Notes: generated by a model not told the origin, from the sequence alone. Counted from the first letter of the stretch, positions 1 through 9,412 are shown. The stretch: DNA of 61,530 bases from Bradyrhizobium altum (GCF_020889705.1 NZ_JACMYP010000019.1:1-61530); one strand, 5' to 3'. A program made the numbers and translations.

Positions 1-953
1 CGGCCGCGCAGGCCAATGGCCACGCCCGCGTGTTCTCCTCGCCGCTGGCACGGCGCCTCGCGAAGGAAGCCGGCATCGATCTTGGCCGCATCACTGGCAC
101 CGGTCCGCACGGCCGCGTCATCGCGCGCGACGTCGACGACGCCAAGTCCGGCAAGGGCCTGAAGGCGCCGGCGGCTGCGCCGGCCGCCACAGGTCCCAGC
201 ATCGCACCGTCGATGTCCGACAAGCAGATCCTGGCGCTGTTCGAGCCGGGCTCCTACGAGGTCGTGCCGCATGACGGCATGCGCCGCACCATCGCACAGC
301 GTCTCACCGCCTCGGTGCAGAACGTGCCGCACTTCTACCTCACGATCGACTGCGACATCGGCAAGCTGCTCGCCGCGCGCGAGGAGATCAACGCCGCTGC
401 GCCGAAGGACAAGGAGAAGAAGCCGCTCTACAAGATCTCGGTCAACGACTTCGTCATCAAGGCGATGGCGGTCGCGCTGCAGAAGATCCCGAACTGCAAC
501 GTCAGCTGGACCGAGGGCGGCATGCTCAAGCACAAGCATTCCGACGTCGGCGTCGCGGTGGCGATGCCGGGCGGCCTGATCACGCCGATCATCCGCAAGG
601 CCGAGACCAAGACGCTCTCGACCATCTCCAACGAGATGAAGGATTTCGCTGCGCGCGCGCGCGCCCGCAAGCTGAAGCCGGAAGAATATCAGGGTGGCAC
701 CACCGCGGTGTCCAACCTCGGCATGTACGGCATCAACCACTTCACCGCCGTGATCAACCCGCCGCACGCCTCGATCCTCGCGGTCGGCACTTCGGAGGAG
801 CGTCCGGTGGTGCGCGGCGGCAAGATCGAGATCGCGCACATGATGAGCGTGACCTTGTCGTGCGATCACCGCGCGATCGACGGTGCGCTCGGCGCCGAGC
901 TGATCGGCGCCTTCAAGCAGCTGATCGAGAATCCCGTGATGATGATGGTGTGA
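1..953 (+). CDS. pdhC: Pyruvate dehydrogenase E2, dihydrolipoamide acetyltransferase (5' truncated by window)
   Basis: Transfers acetyl groups from the lipoyl arm to CoA in the pyruvate dehydrogenase complex. The frame is already open at base 3, where it reads an Ala-rich linker, so the gene begins upstream. A GTG at 30 opens the same frame but lies inside the linker. A peripheral-subunit-binding domain comes first (SSPLARRLAKEAGIDL, then GTGPHGRV). The 2-oxoacid acyltransferase catalytic domain follows and ends with the active-site signature DHRAIDGA and the usual terminus ENPVMMMV. The lipoyl domain is outside the window. Two small membrane-protein genes and lpdA (E3) follow on the same strand, which fits a pdh operon. 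E2 of 2-oxoglutarate dehydrogenase is less likely because of the MMV-type terminus and this context. Confidence 0.95.
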   Translation, partial: AAQANGHARVFSSPLARRLAKEAGIDLGRITGTGPHGRVIARDVDDAKSGKGLKAPAAAPAATGPSIAPSMSDKQILALFEPGSYEVVPHDGMRRTIAQRLTASVQNVPHFYLTIDCDIGKLLAAREEINAAAPKDKEKKPLYKISVNDFVIKAMAVALQKIPNCNVSWTEGGMLKHKHSDVGVAVAMPGGLITPIIRKAETKTLSTISNEMKDFAARARARKLKPEEYQGGTTAVSNLGMYGINHFTAVINPPHASILAVGTSEERPVVRGGKIEIAHMMSVTLSCDHRAIDGALGAELIGAFKQLIENPVMMMV

Positions 954-965
954 CGGGCATCCGCC

Positions 966-1142
966 ATGTACGCGATCTATGGTCCGTACGTCCTGCTCGC
1001 CGCCATCGCCGTCGCGTTGCTCTTCGCTGTCAACCGCGACCTGATATCGACGATCCAGTTCAGGATCATGATGATCGGCGCCGCTGTGCTGGCGCTGGCG
1101 TGGACCGTGTTCCTCGGTGCGGTATGGCAGGAGTACGGATAA
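966..1142 (+). CDS. Small two-helix membrane protein in the pdh operon
   Basis: A 58-residue frame begins at ATG 966, 12 bases after the pdhC stop. It has two hydrophobic stretches, YVLLAAIAVALLFAV near the N-terminus and MMIGAAVLALAWTVFLG near the C-terminus, joined by a short basic loop. Its TAA stop (1140-1142) directly abuts the ATG of the next small gene, so the two are probably co-translated. The codons follow the GC3 bias of the neighbours. I do not recognise a family. Placement between E2 and E3 genes suggests only co-transcription, not a proven role in the complex. Confidence 0.6.
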   Translation: MYAIYGPYVLLAAIAVALLFAVNRDLISTIQFRIMMIGAAVLALAWTVFLGAVWQEYG

Positions 1143-1385
1143 ATGGCCGGCACGGCTCGCACGCGCTGGCCCTGGATCTCGCTATTGCTGTCGGCCGCAC
1201 TGGTGCTCAATCCGGTCGGACTGGATTTTCTGCACTCCGCGTTCTTCGCCGGCGAACAGCTGGCGCGGAACATCGCTCAGCCGATCGTGCTGACGGCCTT
1301 GGCCATCATGGCCGTGGCGATCGGGCTCGAATGGCTGGTCAGGTCATTGATCGCAAGAAGCCGCGCGCGCGGCGTTACACGTTGA
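1143..1385 (+). CDS. Small membrane protein in the pdh operon
   Basis: An 80-residue protein with no cleavable signal that I can see. Two membrane segments are evident: WISLLLSAALVLNPVGLDFL around residues 11-30 and IVLTALAIMAVAIGLEWLV around residues 48-66, followed by a basic tail. The ATG abuts the stop of the preceding 58-residue frame, and lpdA starts 17 bases after its stop, so the unit pdhC-orf-orf-lpdA looks like one transcript. The family is unknown to me. It is plausible as a conserved hypothetical inner-membrane protein. Confidence 0.65.
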   Translation: MAGTARTRWPWISLLLSAALVLNPVGLDFLHSAFFAGEQLARNIAQPIVLTALAIMAVAIGLEWLVRSLIARSRARGVTR

Positions 1386-1402
1386 GTTGAACGGGAGCCG
1401 CC

Positions 1403-2824
1403 ATGGCCGATACATCCTTTGACGTCATCATCATCGGCTCCGGCCCCGGCGGCTACGTGACCGCGATCCGGGCCGCGCAGCTCGGCTTCAAGACCGCGAT
1501 CGTGGAGAAATCCTATCTCGGCGGCATCTGCCTGAACTGGGGCTGCATCCCGACCAAAGCGCTGCTGCGCTCCGCCGAGATCTATCACTACATGCAGCAC
1601 GCCAAGGATTACGGGTTGTCGGCCGACAACGTCTCGTTCGACCCGAAGGCGGTGGTGCAGCGCTCGCGCGGGGTCTCGAAGCGCCTCAACGACGGCGTCG
1701 GCTTCCTGATGAAGAAGAACAAGGTCACGGTGATCTGGGGCGATGCCACGATCGACGCGCCCGGCAAGATCACGGTGAAGAAGTCGGCGGTCGAGGCGCC
1801 GAAGGGTGCAAGCGGCGATGGCACCTATCAGGCCAAGCACATCATCGTCGCGACCGGCGCGCGGCCGCGCGTGCTGCCCGGGCTCGAGCCCGACAAGAAG
1901 CTGATCTGGACCTATTTCGAGGCGATGGTGCCGGAGCGGATGCCGAAGTCGCTGCTGGTGGTCGGCTCCGGCGCGATCGGCATCGAATTCGCCTCGTTCT
2001 TCCACACCATGGGCTCTGACGTCACCGTGGTCGAGGTGCTGCCGCAGATCTTGCCCGTCGAGGACGCCGAGATCGCGGGGCTGGCGCGCAAGCGGTTCGA
2101 GAAGATGGGCATCAAGATCATGTCCTCGACCAAGGTGACAAAGCTGGAGAAGAAGGCCGACAGCGTGGTCGCGACCATCGACGACGGCAAGGGCCAGCCG
2201 CAGACCAAAGAATTCGAGCGCGTGATCTCGGCGGTCGGCGTGGTCGGCAATATCGAGAATCTCGGGCTGGAGAAGCTCGGCGTCAAAACCGACCGCGGCT
2301 GCATCGTGATCGACGGTCTCGGCAAGACCAACGTCCCCGGCATCTACGCGATCGGCGACGTCGCGGGACCGCCGATGCTCGCGCACAAGGCCGAGCATGA
2401 GGGCGTGATCTGCATCGAGGCGATCAAGGGCCTGCATCCGCATCCGATCGACAAGCTGCTGATCCCGGGCTGCACCTACTGCAACCCGCAGGTCGCCTCG
2501 GTCGGCCTCACCGAGGCCATGGCCAAGGAAGGCGGCCGCGAGATCCGCGTCGGCCGCTTCCCGTTCGTCGGCAACGGCAAGGCGATCGCGCTCGGCGAGG
2601 ACCAGGGCCTCGTCAAGGTGGTGTTCGACAAGAAGACCGGCCAGCTGCTCGGCGCGCACATGATCGGCGCCGAGGTCACCGAGCTGATCCAGGGCTATGT
2701 CGTGGCGATGAATCTGGAGACCACGGAGGAGGAATTGATGCACACCGTGTTCCCGCATCCGACCCTGTCGGAAATGATGAAGGAAGCGGTGCTCGACGCT
2801 TACGGGCGCGTGCTGAATATCTAG
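1403..2824 (+). CDS. lpdA: Dihydrolipoyl dehydrogenase (E3)
   Basis: FAD-dependent oxidoreductase that re-oxidises dihydrolipoyl groups of the E2 core and reduces NAD+. It has 473 residues, the normal length. The FAD-binding motif GSGPGGY lies at residues 12-18. The redox disulphide is in GGICLNWGCIPTK (Cys43 and Cys48). A second dinucleotide fold begins at VVGSGAIGIEFASFF, and the interface domain ends with the catalytic HPTLSE motif (His452, Glu457). A GGGAG sequence precedes the ATG by six bases. It is the last gene of the pdh cluster here, and a palindromic repeat follows within 10 bases of its stop. Confidence 0.97.
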   Translation: MADTSFDVIIIGSGPGGYVTAIRAAQLGFKTAIVEKSYLGGICLNWGCIPTKALLRSAEIYHYMQHAKDYGLSADNVSFDPKAVVQRSRGVSKRLNDGVGFLMKKNKVTVIWGDATIDAPGKITVKKSAVEAPKGASGDGTYQAKHIIVATGARPRVLPGLEPDKKLIWTYFEAMVPERMPKSLLVVGSGAIGIEFASFFHTMGSDVTVVEVLPQILPVEDAEIAGLARKRFEKMGIKIMSSTKVTKLEKKADSVVATIDDGKGQPQTKEFERVISAVGVVGNIENLGLEKLGVKTDRGCIVIDGLGKTNVPGIYAIGDVAGPPMLAHKAEHEGVICIEAIKGLHPHPIDKLLIPGCTYCNPQVASVGLTEAMAKEGGREIRVGRFPFVGNGKAIALGEDQGLVKVVFDKKTGQLLGAHMIGAEVTELIQGYVVAMNLETTEEELMHTVFPHPTLSEMMKEAVLDAYGRVLNI

Positions 2825-2833
2825 TCTCTGCTC

Positions 2834-2940
2834 CGTCATCCTGAGGTGCTCGCGCAGCGAGCCTCGAAGGATGCACGGCCCGGATCGAGCAGCGAGGCTC
2901 GTCGCCCTTCGAGACGCGCTTCGGGCTCCTCAGGGTGACG
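2834..2940. repeat. Dispersed palindromic repeat (CGTCATCCTGAG family)
   Basis: Outer arms CGTCATCCTGAG (2834-2845) and CTCAGGGTGACG (2929-2940) match at 11 of 12 positions as inverted repeats. Inner CTCGAAGG and CCTTCGAG sequences also face each other, so the unit can fold into a long hairpin. Elements of this look are frequent between genes in Bradyrhizobium and Rhodopseudomonas genomes. It lies between lpdA and the threonine-synthase-like gene and could end or attenuate the lpdA transcript. Confidence 0.75.
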
Positions 2941-2988
2941 GGTCAGGCAGCAAAGCGAATTCGCAAAGAACAAGAAAGAGCGCATCTC

Positions 2989-4230
<1,242 letters not shown>

Positions 4231-4240
4231 CGCCTCGTCC

Positions 4241-4271
4241 GAAGGGCCATCTTGTTGAAAGGTGGCCCTTC
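4241..4271. other. Perfect 9-bp inverted repeat (hairpin)
   Basis: GAAGGGCCA (4241-4249) pairs perfectly with TGGCCCTTC (4263-4271) across a 13-base loop. It lies between the threonine-synthase-like gene and the Bug receptor gene. There is no T tract on either strand after the stem, so a classical intrinsic terminator is not supported. A processing or attenuation hairpin is possible. Confidence 0.5.
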
Positions 4272-4308
4272 AAAAATGATACGACAAGGAAGATTGAGGG
4301 AGCGCGTG

Positions 4309-5277
4309 ATGCGGAAGCTGGTTCTGGCCGTGTTGGCGATGTTGGCGTTCACGGGGATCGTTTCGGCGGAAACCTGGCCCGCGCATCCGATCACCATCGT
4401 CGTGCCGTTCGCCGCCGGCGGTCCGTCGGATGCGATGGCGCGCATCCTCGCCGAGCGTATGAAGCAGTCGCTCGGCGAGGTGGTTCTGATCGAGAACGTG
4501 ACCGGAGCGGGCGGCTCGCTCGGTGTCGGCCGTGCGGTGCGCGCGGCGCCCGACGGCTACACCGTCTCGTTCGGTCATCTCGGCACTCATGTCGCGAACG
4601 GCGCGATCTACAAGCTTGGCTACGATCTCGTCGATGATCTCGAGCCGGTGGTGCTGCTGCCGAGCAATCCGATGATCATCGTCAGCAAGAACGCCGTGCC
4701 GGCGAAGTCGCTGAAGGAGCTGTTGGAGTGGCTGAAGTCGCGGCCGGCGCCGCCGACCGCGGGCACCGCCGGCGCCGGCAGCGGCAGCCACATCGCAGGG
4801 CTCTATTTCGAGAACGTCTCAGGCATCAAGCTGCAATACGTGCCCTATCGCGGCACCGGGCCGGCGCTGAACGACCTTGTCGCCGGCCAGATCGACATCA
4901 TCGTCGACCAGACGTCGAACTCGATCAACCAGGTCCGCGCCGGCAACATCCGCGCCTATGCGGTCACCGATTCCAAGCGGGTCGCGAACGCGTCGGAGGT
5001 CCCGACGGTCGACGAGGCCGGCCTGCCGGGCTTCCACATGACGCTGTGGTCCGGCCTCTGGGTGCCGAAGGGCACGCCGAAGGAGATCGTGGACAAGCTC
5101 AACGTCGCGGCGATCCAGGCGATGAACGATCCCGCGGTGAAGAAGCAGCTTGAAAATCTCGGCTTGCAGATGCCGCCAAAGGACCAGCTCAAGCCGGACG
5201 CACTCGGCGCCTGGCAGAAGGCGGAGATTGCAAAATGGTGGCCGATGATCAAGGCCGCCAATGTGAAGGTGGATTGA
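4309..5277 (+). CDS. Bug-family periplasmic solute-binding protein (tripartite tricarboxylate transporter type)
   Basis: Periplasmic receptor of the Bug/TctC family. It has 322 residues, the usual length. The signal peptide MRKLVLAVLAMLAFTGIVSA ends before ETWPAHPITIVVPFAAGG, the typical mature N-terminus with its ligand-loop motif. ATG 4309 is chosen because the signal peptide starts there and GAGGGAG lies upstream. The ligand is not predictable. Membrane partners TctA and TctB are not adjacent, which is common for orphan Bug genes. The last 48 bases of the gene, including the stop, are repeated exactly 548 bases downstream. Confidence 0.9.
   Translation: MRKLVLAVLAMLAFTGIVSAETWPAHPITIVVPFAAGGPSDAMARILAERMKQSLGEVVLIENVTGAGGSLGVGRAVRAAPDGYTVSFGHLGTHVANGAIYKLGYDLVDDLEPVVLLPSNPMIIVSKNAVPAKSLKELLEWLKSRPAPPTAGTAGAGSGSHIAGLYFENVSGIKLQYVPYRGTGPALNDLVAGQIDIIVDQTSNSINQVRAGNIRAYAVTDSKRVANASEVPTVDEAGLPGFHMTLWSGLWVPKGTPKEIVDKLNVAAIQAMNDPAVKKQLENLGLQMPPKDQLKPDALGAWQKAEIAKWWPMIKAANVKVD
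5230..5277 (+). repeat. 48-bp direct repeat, copy 1 (3' end of the Bug gene)
   Basis: These 48 bases, running from GCAAAATGGTGG to GGTGGATTGA, encode the last codons and stop of the Bug receptor. They recur without mismatch at 5826-5873. Identity ends abruptly on both sides (GATT against CATC upstream, AGCG against CCAA downstream). Confidence 0.97.
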
Positions 5278-5346
5278 AGCGCCTGCGCGGTCTCGCTGTC
5301 GATCCATCGGGAGGTCGGGTATCATGATGAAGGATTGGATACTCAC

Positions 5347-5844
5347 GTGACCGTAGGGTTGTCGCTCCCGATGTCTTCAGCAATGCGTCGCCACGTTCAG
5401 CTTGTCTGCAAACTGACGAGCATTGGTGCCTACGGTCTTTCGCTAGCTATTTTTCACAATGTTCAGCCTATCGCGGCAAAGGCCTACAACGATCTTTGTC
5501 AAAGCCAAGGTATGACTTTTGGCGACGGCGAGCCCGTGAACATTCTCGTGGTCGCGATTATTGTCATCACGGTTCCGCTCCTCATCGCGCGGAGCAATGC
5601 AGTCGTCACGACGAACCTGACCTTGGCTCTGGGTACGGCCCTCGGTGCGGTTGGGCTGCGGTATACGGCCGGCGATACGCCGTATGAATGCTTCACCACG
5701 GGTGGAACCTACGAGGATCACACGTCCGGGCTCGAAGGGTTCGAATTTTGGTTTATTTTCGTTGTCGTCGTCTCGTGCATTTTGCTGCTGATTGACTGGA
5801 CAGTTTGGGCTCTGAGAAGGCCATCGCAAAATGGTGGCCGATGA
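5347..5844 (+). CDS. Hypothetical four-helix membrane protein in a repeat-bounded insertion
   Basis: A 165-residue protein of no family I recognise. It has four hydrophobic segments: TSIGAYGLSLAIF, VNILVVAIIVITVPLLIA, TLALGTALGAVGL and FWFIFVVVVSCILLLIDW. A loop after the first contains Cys (YNDLCQSQG) and another Cys follows the third (YECFTTGG), so an extracytoplasmic disulphide is possible. The start is uncertain: GTG 5347, ATG 5371 and ATG 5383 are all possible. The last residues (QNGGR) and the stop are read from the second copy of the 48-bp repeat, in a different frame from the Bug gene. A hand count over 5401-5640 gives 129 of 240 GC, clearly lower than the neighbours. This looks like acquired DNA. 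Confidence 0.55.
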   Translation: MTVGLSLPMSSAMRRHVQLVCKLTSIGAYGLSLAIFHNVQPIAAKAYNDLCQSQGMTFGDGEPVNILVVAIIVITVPLLIARSNAVVTTNLTLALGTALGAVGLRYTAGDTPYECFTTGGTYEDHTSGLEGFEFWFIFVVVVSCILLLIDWTVWALRRPSQNGGR

Positions 5845-5873
5845 TCAAGGCCGCCAATGTGAAGGTGGATTGA
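5826..5873 (+). repeat. 48-bp direct repeat, copy 2
   Basis: Exact copy of 5230-5277. It supplies the 3' end and stop of the hypothetical membrane-protein gene and lies 13 bases from the stop of the convergent transglycosylase gene. In an ancestor without the insertion this copy would simply be the end of the Bug gene. Confidence 0.97.
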
Positions 5874-5886
5874 CCAAGGATCGAGC

Positions 5887-8097
5887 TCACTGCGCCGGCG
5901 CTGCGTTGCTCTCCTGCGTCACGACGCGCTCGCCGCTCTTGGCCGCGATCGCCGTGGCTGCGTCCTCGAACCGCGCCTGATAGACCGCGAAATTCTCCAT
6001 CACACGCTGGACATAGTTGCGCGTCTCCGAGATCGGAATCCGTTCCACCCAGTCGACCGGATCGACCTTGGGGTCACGCGGGTCGCCATAGGCCTTGATC
6101 CAGTCGCGGACGCGGCCGCGGCCGGCGTTGTAACCGGCAAAGGTCATGATGTGGCAGCCGCGATATTCCGCCAGCAGCGCACTCAATTCGGCCGCGCCCA
6201 TCTGGGTGTTGTAGACCGGATCGGAGACCATCCGGCTCCAGTCATAGCTGACGCCGAAACGCTTGGCGGTGTCGCGGCCGGCCTCGGGCGTCACCTGCAT
6301 CAGGCCGACGGCGTTGGCCGCCGACTTGTCGCGCTGATCGAACGCACTTTCGGTACGCGCGATCGAGTAGGTCATGCTGCGCCCGATATCGGGGGCGATC
6401 GGGGTGTGCTTGGGAATACCGATGACCGGGAAGGCGTAATGGTCGAACGCAAAGCCCCGCGCCAGTGCGATCTTGCCGATCTGCAGCATGGCGCGGGCAT
6501 CGTTATGGCGGCCGGTGAGTTCGCCGAGCGCCTCGAGCATCCCGACATCTGCGCTTTCTTCGGCAAGGTCGGCGGCGAAATAGAGCACGGTGTCGGGCTC
6601 GCCGATCGCATACAGCATGTCGGCGGCACGCACGCGCTCGTCGGCCACCATGCTGCCGGCGCTGGCCGCCGGCGAGGGCGCGCGCAGCTCGATCCCGTCG
6701 CGGCCGAGCCGGGCCAGCGCGAGCTGACCATAATAGGCGGTCGGGTAGCGCGCCGCGGCCTGGTAGTCGGCCCGCATCGCCACGTTGTTGCCGAGCACCT
6801 CGGCGGCGCGACCGCGCCAATAGGCGGCGCGCGCCAGCACGGTCGGGTTGGTCTGGCCTTCGTCGATCCGCGCGAAATGCGCCGCCGCGGTCCTGGCATC
6901 GTCGAGATAGCGCAGCGCGATCCAGCCGCGCATGAAGTGCATGTCGGAGCGGTAATACGGATTGTCCGGCGCCGCCGCGGCGCTGATGACGTCATAGGCC
7001 GCCTGGTGCTCACCCTGGTCGAGCAGCTTGCGGGAGAGGTTGCGGCGCTCGCGCCACCACTGGTCGGTGTCCTGCTGCGCCATGGTCTCGGGCGCCGCCG
7101 CAATCGTCACGCGCGCCGCATCATCGACCCGGTTCTTCGCGAGCAGCCACTGGATGCGGCACAGCGTGTAGCCGAGGTCGCTGCGGGCGTCCGCCGGCAC
7201 ATCGTTGAGTGTGTCCTCCGCCTTGCTGGATTGCCCGCGGACCGCGCCGCAAGCCTTCACGATGGCCAGCTCGTCGCTGCCGAGGTGCTGCGCCGCGCGC
7301 CTGGCGCCGGCAAGATCCTTGGCGCCGATCCGCTTGTCCATGCGCGCGCGATGATCGTCGCGCGTCAGCATGTCCTTGAATGCGTCGTAGGCGTCGCTCT
7401 CGGTACGGTCCAACAATTCTTCCGAGCGCCAGGCCTCGCGCACCAGCCGCGCGGCGCCGTCGCGGTCGCCTTCGGCGAGCAGCGTGCGGGCGAGGGCGAA
7501 CTTGCCCTTGGCGCTGATCGGCTGATCGAGCGTGAAGCCGTGCACCGTGGCCGGATCGCTGCGCTCCTGCCACATCCGCGCTTCAGCCCGTTTGCGCAAC
7601 AGCGTGACGCTTGGCCAGTCCGGGTTGGCCGTGACGAATGCCGCATAGCGGCTGAACGGCGCATTCGACTCGGAATGGCGCAGCAGATACCACTCGACGA
7701 GCTTCCGCCCGACGGGATCGGTGATCTTTGCCTGGATATCGGTCGCGTCGTTGGTCTTGCCCCGGCGCGCCGCGGCGATCGCGTCCCTGACCGCGGCGAG
7801 ATCGCCCGACAATTGCGGCCCGGCGGGCCTCTCGGGCTCGGGCGCCTTCGAGGTCTCGGTGGATTTGGACGGCGCGGATTTGGCCTTCGCTGATTTGCGC
7901 TTGTCGGCGCCATGCCTGGCATGGCGCCGCTTGCCGGCGGCGCTCTCGCGCGTCGCCTTGGCGCCGTGCGCCTTCCTGTCCCCGTGGCCGCTCTTGGCCT
8001 GGTGCTGATGATGCGGTTTGGCACCTGCCTCAAGCGGAAGCAGCGCGAGCACGGCCACCGTGGCGAGGCACGCCAGCGGACGTAGGCAACGGTTCAT
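5887..8097 (-). CDS. Soluble lytic murein transglycosylase (Slt70-like)
   Basis: Periplasmic enzyme that cleaves glycan strands to 1,6-anhydromuropeptides. It has 736 residues with signal peptide MNRCLRPLACLATVAVLALL ending near EAGA. A long Lys/Ala/His-rich linker and an alpha-helical solenoid (about residues 100-560) follow. The C-terminal SLT domain has the catalytic glutamate in ARTESAFDQ (Glu583), the GLMQVTP motif and the AGYNAG motif. The basic low-complexity region after the signal is longer than in enterobacterial Slt70. It is transcribed towards the repeat-bounded insertion. Confidence 0.93.
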   Translation of the reverse strand: MNRCLRPLACLATVAVLALLPLEAGAKPHHQHQAKSGHGDRKAHGAKATRESAAGKRRHARHGADKRKSAKAKSAPSKSTETSKAPEPERPAGPQLSGDLAAVRDAIAAARRGKTNDATDIQAKITDPVGRKLVEWYLLRHSESNAPFSRYAAFVTANPDWPSVTLLRKRAEARMWQERSDPATVHGFTLDQPISAKGKFALARTLLAEGDRDGAARLVREAWRSEELLDRTESDAYDAFKDMLTRDDHRARMDKRIGAKDLAGARRAAQHLGSDELAIVKACGAVRGQSSKAEDTLNDVPADARSDLGYTLCRIQWLLAKNRVDDAARVTIAAAPETMAQQDTDQWWRERRNLSRKLLDQGEHQAAYDVISAAAAPDNPYYRSDMHFMRGWIALRYLDDARTAAAHFARIDEGQTNPTVLARAAYWRGRAAEVLGNNVAMRADYQAAARYPTAYYGQLALARLGRDGIELRAPSPAASAGSMVADERVRAADMLYAIGEPDTVLYFAADLAEESADVGMLEALGELTGRHNDARAMLQIGKIALARGFAFDHYAFPVIGIPKHTPIAPDIGRSMTYSIARTESAFDQRDKSAANAVGLMQVTPEAGRDTAKRFGVSYDWSRMVSDPVYNTQMGAAELSALLAEYRGCHIMTFAGYNAGRGRVRDWIKAYGDPRDPKVDPVDWVERIPISETRNYVQRVMENFAVYQARFEDAATAIAAKSGERVVTQESNAAPAQ

Positions 8098-8248
8098 TCC
8101 TTGGCCCCCCTGAAACGATCAGGCACAAACGGAACGCGTCGTACGCGGCACATCCGCCGCAGATTACTACCACCCTCGATTCTCGAGTATTAACGCTGCC
8201 GCAACTCAACAGAGAAAACGCGGCAAAATATGGCATACAGCGTGTGGA

Positions 8249-8284
8249 ACCCTGCGGGAACCGGGGTTTTGCGGGTCTTTTTTA
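8249..8284 (+). terminator. Terminator-like hairpin with T tract
   Basis: ACCCTGC and GCGGGT can pair with one bulged base around a GGGAACCGGGGTTTT loop, and the stem is followed by CTTTTTTTA on the plus strand. No plus-strand gene ends here, because the upstream transglycosylase gene runs the other way. It would therefore end a short unannotated transcript or antisense transcript, or it is fortuitous. Confidence 0.35.
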
Positions 8285-8390
8285 GGGAGCCGAGGCTCCG
8301 ATTTGACCGGTCCCAGCGGGGATATATCCTGGCCGAAACATATGGCGGGGCGCTTCTGATGTCAGATCTGTTCGTTCAGGCCGGCGCGTC

Positions 8391-9239
8391 ATGACGGCTC
8401 GGCTCAGAACCATCCTGGATGGCGGGCGCTATTTCGAGGGCCCGCGCTGGCATCGCGGGCGGCTCTGGTTCGTCGACTGTATGGCGCGGACGCTGCTCAG
8501 CATCAGCCCGTCAGGCGAACGCCAGGAGCATGCGGCGGTGACCGACGACACGCCGTGCGGTCTTGGCGTGCTGCCTGACGGCGACATCGTCGTGCTGACG
8601 ATGTTCAGGAAGCGGCTGCTGCGGTTTTCCGGCGGCGCGCTGTCCCTGTATGCCGATCTCTCCGCGGTCGCGACCGGTACGATAGACGACATGATCGTCG
8701 ACGGGCAGGGCCGTGCTTACGTCGGCGATCTCGGCTTCAATCTGCCGCCGCCGGAGGGCCGCGGCGCCGTCGGCCGCATCATCCTGGTAATGCCCGACGG
8801 CAGCGCCCGCGTCGTCGCCGACGGCTTGCGCTTTCCCAACGGCATTGCCGTCTCCTCCGACCATCGCCGGCTCGTCGTCGCGGAGATGGATGGTGCCGGT
8901 CTCGCCGACTACGACATCGCGCCGGACGGCGGCCTGAGCCTTCGCGGGCGGTTCGGTCGCGTCAATGATCCCGACGGCATCTGCCTCGACGGCGACGGCG
9001 CAGTCTGGGTCGCGTCCTTCACCGAAGACGCGTTTGTCCGGATCGATCGCAATGGTGTCGAGCGTGCGCGCATCGCGGTCCCCGGCCGCCGCGCGCTCGC
9101 CTGTGCATTCGGCGGCACGGATCGCAGGTCGCTGTTCTGCCTGAGCGCGGAGACGTCCTATGAGGAGCTGCGGAAGGGCAAATCGGCGTCGCGGATCGAC
9201 GTGATCGAGGTCGATACAGCGGGCGACGGCTATCCCTAG
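8391..9239 (+). CDS. SMP-30/gluconolactonase family protein
   Basis: A six-bladed beta-propeller, 282 residues, of the family that includes sugar lactonases and gluconolactonases. The metal-site signatures are visible: the Glu of FEGPRWH, the Asn of FPNGIAVS and the Asp of NDPDGICLD. No signal peptide is present, so it is probably cytosolic. The substrate is unknown, and no sugar-oxidation gene is adjacent; dgoK and dgoA are about 6.5 kb away. The ATG overlaps the stop of an 11-codon frame starting at ATG 8359, as in translational coupling, though that may be chance. Its stop overlaps the stop of the convergent small gene in a shared CTAG. Confidence 0.85.
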   Translation: MTARLRTILDGGRYFEGPRWHRGRLWFVDCMARTLLSISPSGERQEHAAVTDDTPCGLGVLPDGDIVVLTMFRKRLLRFSGGALSLYADLSAVATGTIDDMIVDGQGRAYVGDLGFNLPPPEGRGAVGRIILVMPDGSARVVADGLRFPNGIAVSSDHRRLVVAEMDGAGLADYDIAPDGGLSLRGRFGRVNDPDGICLDGDGAVWVASFTEDAFVRIDRNGVERARIAVPGRRALACAFGGTDRRSLFCLSAETSYEELRKGKSASRIDVIEVDTAGDGYP

Positions 9240-9412
9240 CCGGGGCGAGACTGTTTCTTCTTTTGCTTCTCTTTCTTCTTCAGGATCTCGGCCTGGCTCC
9301 TGAAGGCGCGGGCCAGGGAGCGCATCTGATCGGCGACGATTGCGTCCGCGGTCGCCGATGCGACCCGTTCCGCGGTCTGCGCCTGCTTGCGAATTGCCTT
9401 GGCCATTTTCAT
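9236..9412 (-). CDS. Small basic helical protein
   Basis: A 58-residue protein beginning MKMAKAIRKQAQ and ending in a Lys-rich tail (KKKEKQKKKQSRPG). It is predicted to be largely helical. I prefer ATG 9412 because codons downstream have strong GC3 bias; the frame extends upstream to a GTG at 9508, but that part is less biased. It converges tail to tail with the SMP-30 gene. The family is unknown. Confidence 0.55.
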   Translation of the reverse strand: MKMAKAIRKQAQTAERVASATADAIVADQMRSLARAFRSQAEILKKKEKQKKKQSRPG

